A stretch of DNA of 64,000 nucleotides. Source: Selenomonas sp. GACV-9. Lineage in GTDB: Bacteria; Bacillota; Negativicutes; Selenomonadales; Selenomonadaceae. The notes under the pieces are model-generated. The model was not told the DNA's origin, searched no databases, and saw only the letters and a program-made list of their open reading frames with translations. The translations under genes and the position numbers were made by a program. The stretch covers positions 434,001-498,000 of the forward strand of contig FPAX01000001.1 of the NCBI GenBank assembly GCA_900116485.1. The letters run 5' to 3'. Positions 58,099 through 64,000 of the stretch are shown here, one piece after another. Numbering within the stretch: position 1 is the stretch's first letter; each line of letters opens with the position of its first letter.

Positions 58099-60447
58099 TT
58101 AACCTGCCTCATCTTCGTTCTTGTATAGTTCGTGTTCCAATGCTTTGAGGGCTTCTTTGTAACCCTGCTTGCCGCCAAACAAGGCGGCTATGCGGCTGGG
58201 CTTGCCGAATTTCTGAAACTCGGCGAGATTCAGCACCGCTGTATTTTCGATTTCCTTGATACCAAGGTTCATGTACTTCTCCAAGAGGATTTCCAGCACT
58301 TCTCGGGCTGCGTCCTTGAATCTGTGGAGGAAGTCCCGTTTCTTTACGCCCTCTGCTCGTTCTCTGCGCGTGAGGGGCTTTTGGTCGTAGGCCACATGGC
58401 AGATGAAGTCATAATCGTCCACATCGTCCAGCTGCATGTCGTGCTTCAGCTTGTCAAGGTCAATTCCTTGCTGGGCTAGAGCCTCGGCGATGGCCTCTTT
58501 CTTGTCTGCTTCTGACCAAGTGCGTATGAACTTGGAGAGGTCGCCATAATGCCCTCGGACGTTTTCCTTGGTGTAGTCCACGATGTTTTCCTGCCTCAGC
58601 AGTTTGCCGTCTGTGTCATAGATGGAGATAGTTTTGGTCGTAGTGAACACCTTACAGCCGTCAGCCCGCACAAAGGGCACAGTGTGTGGCTCCTTGGGTT
58701 CATCAGGTTCTGTGGGATTATCAGGGTCTGCCGGTGAATCCGGCTCATAAGGAGCCGGGTCTTCATTTACGCCCTTGCCGGGAGTGAAGTCCGGTACACG
58801 CTCTATGGGGCCGTCCCAAGCCGGGTCGGCAAAGAGTCGGGTCACGCCGCGGAAGTCCATAATGGTGAAGCTGGTCTTCCCTGCATCTTCTCTGATACGG
58901 GTACCACGACCTACTATTTGCTTAAAGAGAGTCATGGAGCCGATATGCTTGTCGATGGCGATTACTTTGGTCATTTTGGCATCCACTCCGGTGGAAAGCA
59001 GCTCGGAGGTGGTGGCAATGACGGGGAACCTTTCCCGGACGGATATAAAATAACTGAGCTTGCTCTTGCCATAAGTATCACTGCCGGTAATCCGTACCAC
59101 ATAATCGGGATTAAGTTTCAGCATATCTTCATTCAGCTCCGCTAGAGCCTTTCTCATCCGCTCGGCGGCGTTTTCGTCTGCACAGAAGACAATGGTCTTG
59201 GCCATCCGGTCTGTTGCCTTGAGATAGGCGGTTATTTGTTCTGCCACTTCCCTGATGCGATCTTCCAGCACGATGTTGTAATCGTAATCGGTGCAGTCAT
59301 AGATACGGTCAGGAATTTCCTGTCCGAAATAATCGCGCTGCCCCTTAAGAGGCCGCCAGCCGTCACTGACATTCATGCGAGGCTCGATAACACGGAAAGG
59401 TGCAAGGAAGCCGTCATTGATGCCTTGGTTCAAGCTGTAGGTGTAGACGGGCTCGCCGAAATAATCCGTATTAGAAACATATTTTGTTTCCTTGGGGGTG
59501 GCGGTCATGCCAATTTGGGTAGCTGAACTAAAATATTCCAGCACACGCCGCCAACGGCTTTCCTCCTTGGCAGAGCCGCGATGGCACTCGTCCACAATTA
59601 TGAGGTCAAAGAAATCCGGGTCAAAGAGTTCCTGAAAGTGGGGAACATCATCATTGCCTACCATCTGCTGGTAAAGGGCAAAATAAACCTCGTAAGCCGA
59701 AATCTGGTTGGGGTTGTCACGGCTAAAGTCCACTTTGTGAATGACCTTGGCCAGCGGGCTGAAATCCTGCAGGATAGACTGATCTACCAAGATATTGCGG
59801 TCAGCCAGATAGAGGATTTTCTTCTTGAGCTTGGCTTTTAGCAAGCGGTAGACAATCTGAAAGGCTGTATAAGTCTTGCCAGTACCAGTGGCCATTACCA
59901 AAAGCAGCCGTTTTTGTCCTTTGGCAATAGCATCCAGTGTGCGGTCAACTGCCACCTGCTGATAGTAGCGGGGGGAGTTCTTGCCAGTATAGAAGGGCTG
60001 ATTGATGATTTTTACTTCTTCTGTCGTGAGATTCCCCTCTCGGGTGAATCTTTCCATGAGTTCTTTTTCTGAGGGGAAATCCTCCAAAGCCAGACTGCGT
60101 TCCTTGCCTGTGAGAAAGTCAAACTCTGCAAAGGAATCGCCGTTGGAACTGTAGGCAAATTTTATGTCCATCATCCGGGCGTATTCCTTGGCTTGCTGCA
60201 AGCCATAGGAAGGCAAGCGGCTGTTATCCTTGGCTTCCACGATTGCCAGGGGATAATTTCCCTTATAGTAGAGTACATAATCCGCACGCTTGGGCTTTTC
60301 CCGCACTGCCATATTGCCCTTGATATTGATACGACCATCCGTTATCTGCTTTTCCATGAAGATATGCTCTTGCTCCCATTTGGCCTCAAGGGCAGGAGTA
60401 ATATAGAGCCGCTTAATATCTTCTTCTGTGCGTTGCTTCTTGTCCAT
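58099..60447 (-). CDS. hsdR: Type I restriction enzyme endonuclease subunit
   Basis: 782 residues. An N-terminal PD-(D/E)xK-type nuclease region (ADYVLYYKGNYPLAIVEAKDNS) is followed by a helicase motor: Walker A VMATGTGKTYTAF, DEAD-box variant DECHRGSAKEESRW, TATPKET, and motif VI QIVGRGTRIRED. A C-terminal EcoEI-type domain closes it; a proline/aspartate-rich linker is near residue 560. ATG 60447 is preferred over 60477, though the ribosome binding site is weak. Cleaves unmodified DNA after translocation. Confidence 0.96.
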   Translation of the reverse strand: MDKKQRTEEDIKRLYITPALEAKWEQEHIFMEKQITDGRINIKGNMAVREKPKRADYVLYYKGNYPLAIVEAKDNSRLPSYGLQQAKEYARMMDIKFAYSSNGDSFAEFDFLTGKERSLALEDFPSEKELMERFTREGNLTTEEVKIINQPFYTGKNSPRYYQQVAVDRTLDAIAKGQKRLLLVMATGTGKTYTAFQIVYRLLKAKLKKKILYLADRNILVDQSILQDFSPLAKVIHKVDFSRDNPNQISAYEVYFALYQQMVGNDDVPHFQELFDPDFFDLIIVDECHRGSAKEESRWRRVLEYFSSATQIGMTATPKETKYVSNTDYFGEPVYTYSLNQGINDGFLAPFRVIEPRMNVSDGWRPLKGQRDYFGQEIPDRIYDCTDYDYNIVLEDRIREVAEQITAYLKATDRMAKTIVFCADENAAERMRKALAELNEDMLKLNPDYVVRITGSDTYGKSKLSYFISVRERFPVIATTSELLSTGVDAKMTKVIAIDKHIGSMTLFKQIVGRGTRIREDAGKTSFTIMDFRGVTRLFADPAWDGPIERVPDFTPGKGVNEDPAPYEPDSPADPDNPTEPDEPKEPHTVPFVRADGCKVFTTTKTISIYDTDGKLLRQENIVDYTKENVRGHYGDLSKFIRTWSEADKKEAIAEALAQQGIDLDKLKHDMQLDDVDDYDFICHVAYDQKPLTRRERAEGVKKRDFLHRFKDAAREVLEILLEKYMNLGIKEIENTAVLNLAEFQKFGKPSRIAALFGGKQGYKEALKALEHELYKNEDEAG

Positions 60448-60565
60448 AAAATCATCTTCTTTGCTGCATGATGTCATCCAGTATCCAAACTATCATTAAT
60501 ATTTTAGCAAATTATCCAGAATTTACAACGCGAAGCCTATATTTCCCATCAATATTCTCCTCTTA

Positions 60566-60840
60566 TCACGCCAACAGTTCCAGCAGCATTCTGACATTCT
60601 CGGTACTATACTCAATCTGCTCGGACCAACGGCGAATTGACTCGTCAAGTTGACCGGTCAACTGATAGTGCAAATAGATAAAATCCGTATTGAGCTGTAC
60701 ATAGGAGAGCACCGTGCCCCAGCCATACTACGGCACATGCTCCAACGCCCGATAAAGAATGTATTGATAGATGCGGTCAAAAAGCTGGGGTACAATCAGG
60801 GTATATTGTGATTAAACTCAAAATCTATCTCCTCATTGGT
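60566..60840 (-). pseudogene. Degraded unknown gene between hsdR and MBL gene
   Basis: On the reverse strand a helical sequence is readable: VPQLFDRIYQYILYRALEHVP, TAG, YGWGTVLSYVQLNTDFIYLHYQLTGQLDESI..EQIEYSTENVRMLLELLA, TGA. The part before VPQ (TNEEIDFEFNHNI) is in another frame. So there is one in-frame stop and one frameshift. I do not recognise the family with certainty; it could be a regulator's ligand domain. Confidence 0.45.
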
Positions 60841-60851
60841 CTAAATATTCT

Positions 60852-61976
60852 TCACGCCATCTTTTCCCACCAAGCGTCAAAGGGCCGCCTCTGTTTACTA
60901 TCTATATGGACCAGCTCCCCGATTGCCGGGGTCAGCAGCTTATAGTCCTTATCCTGACTGGCTTCAGTCAGCCTGCGATAAGGCTCCTGCCAAGGGTGAC
61001 GGGAAAGGGCAAACTTGCCGCCGTGGGCAGGCAGGAGCAGCTTGGCCCCCACATCCACCGCTGCTTGGGCCGTTTCCTCAGGCAGCATATGGATGGCGTG
61101 CCAGGCCATGTTGTACTGGCCGTTTTCCCCCAGCATCAGGTCAAAGCCGCCAAACTTTTGCCCAATGGCCTTGAAATGTTCCCCATAGCCGCCATCGCCG
61201 GTGTAGTAGACCTTGCGCACAGGCGTCACAAAGGCCATACCGCACCACAACGTCGGATTGCGCCTCAGAAAACGCCCCGAAAAATGCTGGGAGGGCAGGA
61301 TATGGACGGAAAAATCATCCGCCAATCTGATTTCCGTATCCCAATCTTCCTCATGGATAATTGAGAGGTCAAATCCCCATTGCTCGAAATATTCCCCCAC
61401 GCCCAGCGGACAGACAATATTCTTGATTTTGGGCTTCAGCGCCATCACCGTGGGATAGTCCAAGTGATCCCAATGGTCATGGGAGATGGCCAGCACATCA
61501 ATCCCCGGCATATCCGCTGCCGTATAGATATTGCTGCCCGGAAAGGCCTTGTTGATGAAAAACACCGGCGAAGCATAGTCGCTGAATACCGGGTCAATCA
61601 GAATCCGCTGTCCTCCCAGCTGCAAAAAGAAGCTGGAATGCCCCAGCCACACCACAGCATCCTTGTCTTTGTCCAAAGCCTTCAGATCTGTCTTTTGGGA
61701 TAGCATGGGTTCCTGGAGAGATAGCTCGGATTTATCCCCAAAGAGGAATTTCGCCATAGCCGCGAAGCGGTTCTCCCCGCTCTCCTCATTCATCACCTGC
61801 ACCGGCACCAGATTTTGGAACTGGCCGTTTTTATAATGGGGCGAGGCCTGCACGCGGGCCAGCCTTTGCCCTTGGGGCAGGCGGCCGAACTCCGGCCGCC
61901 TGGTAAAGAGCCAGCCGCCGGCAGACAGCATGCCCACAGCACCGATACCTCCCATAATAAATGTTCTGCGGTTCAT
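60852..61976 (-). CDS. Tat-exported MBL-fold hydrolase, paralogue
   Basis: 374 residues and very close to the protein at 8640-9764: the same MNRRTFIMGG Tat-like start, SHDHWDHLD metal motif, DPVFSDYASP, YTGDGGYGEH and LPAHGGKF. The N-terminal core differs (GAVGMLSAGGWLFTRRPEFG). GGGGAAAAAG precedes ATG 61976. It is the third gene after the DXS-like and flavodoxin genes, all on one strand. The second copy suggests dosage or divergent substrate. Confidence 0.9.
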   Translation of the reverse strand: MNRRTFIMGGIGAVGMLSAGGWLFTRRPEFGRLPQGQRLARVQASPHYKNGQFQNLVPVQVMNEESGENRFAAMAKFLFGDKSELSLQEPMLSQKTDLKALDKDKDAVVWLGHSSFFLQLGGQRILIDPVFSDYASPVFFINKAFPGSNIYTAADMPGIDVLAISHDHWDHLDYPTVMALKPKIKNIVCPLGVGEYFEQWGFDLSIIHEEDWDTEIRLADDFSVHILPSQHFSGRFLRRNPTLWCGMAFVTPVRKVYYTGDGGYGEHFKAIGQKFGGFDLMLGENGQYNMAWHAIHMLPEETAQAAVDVGAKLLLPAHGGKFALSRHPWQEPYRRLTEASQDKDYKLLTPAIGELVHIDSKQRRPFDAWWEKMA

Positions 61977-61994
61977 CTTTTTCCCCATTATAAA

Positions 61995-62474
61995 TCAAAG
62001 CGTCAGACTTTCCACCCATTCTTTCAACGCATCGATTGAAGGACCGCCGTTCAAAATTTTTCCTTCCATGACTGTCGCCCCTGGGCAGCTATCCTGAAGG
62101 CCTGCGACACTTTTGCCGAAGCCGCTGCCACCGGAAGTTGCAAAGAGGATAATCTTCTTGCCTGACATGTCATATTCTTCCAGAAAGCTGTTGGTGATGT
62201 GAGGAGCTACATACCACCAGATGGGGAAGCCCAGGAAAATCACATCATAATCTCCCATGTTCTCCACCTTGCCCGTCACCGCCGGACGGGAGGCAGTATC
62301 CCGCATCTCCACGCTGCTGCGGGAGTTCTTGTCCTGCCAGTTCAGGTCTTCTTTTGTGTAGGGCACCTCCGGCTTGATCTCGAAAAGATCTGCCCCTGCG
62401 GCCTCGGCCAGCTTGCTGGCAACCTTGGCCGTCACACCGCTGGCAGAAAAATACGCGACTAATGCTTTGCTCAT
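61995..62474 (-). CDS. Flavodoxin
   Basis: 159 residues. ALVAYFSASGVTAKVASKLAEAAGAD is the FMN loop; FLGFPIWWYVAPHITNSFLEEY and LFATSGGSGFGKSV complete the fold. Closely related to 29244-29720. It is located 17 bases after the DXS-like stop and 18 bases before the MBL gene start, in one operon. The ribosome binding site is GGATCC-like GAAGGATCC before ATG 62474. Likely electron donor in the same pathway. Confidence 0.92.
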   Translation of the reverse strand: MSKALVAYFSASGVTAKVASKLAEAAGADLFEIKPEVPYTKEDLNWQDKNSRSSVEMRDTASRPAVTGKVENMGDYDVIFLGFPIWWYVAPHITNSFLEEYDMSGKKIILFATSGGSGFGKSVAGLQDSCPGATVMEGKILNGGPSIDALKEWVESLTL

Positions 62475-62491
62475 AATGGATCCTTCTACAC

Positions 62492-64000
62492 TTATAAAGT
62501 CTTTATGATATCCTCGGCAATCTGTTCAGCAGTCAGATGATGTTCCTGCGCCAGCTTACCGTAATCATAGCGGTCATAGAATTTCTTGAGCAGGCCGAAG
62601 TTCAGCACCTTCATCCTGTCAGCACCATAGAAGCGGGCAATCTTCTCGCCGAAGCCGCCTTCCAGCACGCCATCTTCCAGCGTCACCACCATATCGTGGT
62701 TTTCCTTCAGGCTTTCCAGCAGTTCCTCATCCAGCCCCGTGATAAAGAGCGGATTGATTACCGTAGCCTCAATGCCCTGTTCTTTGAGCTTGGCTGCCGC
62801 TCCTTCCGCCAGATTGCAGAAACTGCCCAGACCGATAAGAGCCACCTGGCTGCCCTGGCGGACCACCTCGTACTTGTTCAGCTCGTCATAGCTCTTGCGG
62901 ACAGGACGGTTGGAGCTCCCCACCATCATATGGGGCACCCGGATGGCTACCGGGTATTTTTCCTGCGCCACCGACCAGTCCAGCATGGCCTGATATTCCT
63001 CCGGCGAAGTGGGTGCCAGATAAACAAGATTGGGGATATTGCTCATCATGGGGATATCGTAGAAGCCCAGATGGGTTACATCATTCATGCCGTACATAGA
63101 GGCCCAGAATACCAAAAACGTCGCGGGACTATTATTGACGCATACATCCTGTGCCAGCTGATCATAGGTACGCTGGAAGAACGAGGAATAATCCCCAAAG
63201 ACCGGATGGGCACCATTTTTCGCCAGACCGGATGCCATAGCCACCGCCTGCTCCTCGGCAATACCCACATCGATGTAATGCTCACCCAGCTCCTCACGGC
63301 GTGCCTGGGTAAGCCCCATGCTGGCAGGCGTAGCGGCCGAGATGGCGATGAATTTCTTATCCTCCTTGGCCAGCCGCAGGAAGGTCTCCGCCGTTTGCTC
63401 CGCATAAGGGTCAATCAACGGCTGTGTCACTTCACCGGTCTCGATATCAAAGGGCATATGCCAGTGCCACTCTTCCTTATTCTCTTCGGCAAACTTATAG
63501 CCTTTTCCTTTTTTGGTGACGATATGCAGCACCACAGGATGATCGATATCCTTGACTTCCTCCAGAGCCGCAATCATCGCCTCGGCATCATTGCCATCGG
63601 CCACGAAGCGATAATCAAGCCCCATAGCCTTGAACAGATTGCGTTCCGACTGGCCATTGGTATCCCTCAGCTCCTTGAAGCCCTTATACATACCGCCATG
63701 CACCTCGGCAATGCTCTGGTCATTGTCATTGAAGAGGATAATGAGGTTGGACTTCATCTCTCCCGCAGTATCGAGCCCTTCCAAAGCCTCACCGCCGCTC
63801 ATGGAACCATCGCCGATAATGGCGATGATGTTTTCCTTGTCGCCCTTCAAATCACGAGCCTTGGCCAAGCCCGTTGCCAGACTGATGGAAGTGGAAGTAT
63901 GCCCCACATTGAACATATCGTGCGCGCTTTCCTCGGGATTGGTATAGCCAGACACATCATCATAATGGTCTTCATAGAGGTAAGCATCCTTACGGCCCGT
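62492..64000 (-). CDS. DXS-like thiamine-diphosphate enzyme, copy 2, 5' end outside window
   Basis: The reverse frame is open from 62492 to the window edge, giving 502 codons including the stop; about 80 N-terminal residues are missing. Compared with copy 1 (41537-43285) it has the same GDGSMSGGEALEG, FNDNDQSIAEVHGGMYKGF, DVGIAEEQAVAMASGLAKNG and FWASMYGMNDVTHLGFYD. The His of classical DXS (AEQHAV) is again absent. It leads the flavodoxin-MBL operon. Its promoter lies outside the window, so MerR control cannot be checked. Confidence 0.9.
   Translation of the reverse strand, partial: TGRKDAYLYEDHYDDVSGYTNPEESAHDMFNVGHTSTSISLATGLAKARDLKGDKENIIAIIGDGSMSGGEALEGLDTAGEMKSNLIILFNDNDQSIAEVHGGMYKGFKELRDTNGQSERNLFKAMGLDYRFVADGNDAEAMIAALEEVKDIDHPVVLHIVTKKGKGYKFAEENKEEWHWHMPFDIETGEVTQPLIDPYAEQTAETFLRLAKEDKKFIAISAATPASMGLTQARREELGEHYIDVGIAEEQAVAMASGLAKNGAHPVFGDYSSFFQRTYDQLAQDVCVNNSPATFLVFWASMYGMNDVTHLGFYDIPMMSNIPNLVYLAPTSPEEYQAMLDWSVAQEKYPVAIRVPHMMVGSSNRPVRKSYDELNKYEVVRQGSQVALIGLGSFCNLAEGAAAKLKEQGIEATVINPLFITGLDEELLESLKENHDMVVTLEDGVLEGGFGEKIARFYGADRMKVLNFGLLKKFYDRYDYGKLAQEHHLTAEQIAEDIIKTL

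Noticed and set aside
1..64000. tRNA, rRNA or complete insertion sequence
   Set aside because: I saw no cloverleaf-type tRNA sequence, no rRNA segment and only one transposase fragment (IS30, 4598-4879).

Overview
The window looks like a chromosomal accessory region of an anaerobic, diderm Firmicute of the Negativicutes, most like Selenomonas and relatives. Reasons: an outer-membrane autotransporter sits beside Firmicute-style regulators (AdhR-like MerR, Rrf2, YheO-like, DUF3737, YkvI-type proteins); ribosome binding sites are strong AGGAGG; and there is a very large set of flavodoxin/FMN-reductase paralogues and Tat-signal redox proteins. The genus is an inference. I see no rRNA, tRNA, CRISPR array or complete insertion sequence.

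Layout. 1-5.9 kb: DMT exporter, a metallo-beta-lactamase (MBL)/flavodoxin fusion, an SMR exporter behind a riboswitch-like terminator leader, an FMN reductase, several gene stumps and an UlaG-like MBL protein. 6-13.5 kb: LysR regulators, FMN reductase, a collapsed MFS/LysR pair, a Tat-exported MBL hydrolase, GNAT, remnants, an MFS drug exporter and a YjbR gene with an in-frame stop. 13.5-20.9 kb: SDR, O-acetyltransferase, SnoaL-like protein, a UxaA/Suy-type lyase operon with divergent LysR, a pyridoxamine-phosphate-oxidase-like protein, DUF3737 and a cyclophilin-like lipoprotein. 20.9-29.2 kb: FMN reductase, exported alpha/beta hydrolase, MFS/LysR divergent pair, DUF5131/Rrf2, cupin, and exported SH3 and C39-like proteins. 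29.2-37.3 kb: dense redox block (flavodoxins, DUF4405, Tat flavoprotein, carboxymuconolactone decarboxylase-cupin fusion, two aldo-keto reductases, amidohydrolase, TetR). 37.4-43.9 kb: metallopeptidase autotransporter, DXS-like thiamine-diphosphate enzyme and divergent MerR. 44-51.5 kb: hydrolase, CoA-disulfide reductase-rhodanese, decayed genes, DUF389 and YkvI membrane proteins. 51.6-64 kb: second Tat module (metallophosphatase, DUF362, cupin), a complete type I restriction system, then an MBL/flavodoxin/DXS-like operon running off the end.

The strongest system-level signal is a MerR regulon. Seven promoters (9.8, 21.5, 31.1, 32.8, 43.3, 43.4 and 55.0 kb) each have TTGACT-like and TAAANT-like boxes separated by exactly 19 bp, with the same inverted repeat (ACTTGAAG..CTCCAAGT) in the spacer. 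One drives the merR gene itself and the rest drive DXS-like, flavodoxin, MBL, metallophosphatase/DUF362 and CMD-cupin genes. The same parts recur in shuffled operons, several with Tat signals. I infer an electrophile/redox-stress regulon that exports flavoproteins and metallohydrolases. A second, smaller circuit (TetR, TGACACnnTGTCA sites) appears to control the two aldo-keto reductases.

The region is also decaying: at least a dozen gene fragments are visible, many being deleted copies of intact genes elsewhere in the window, which points to repeated duplication and deletion.
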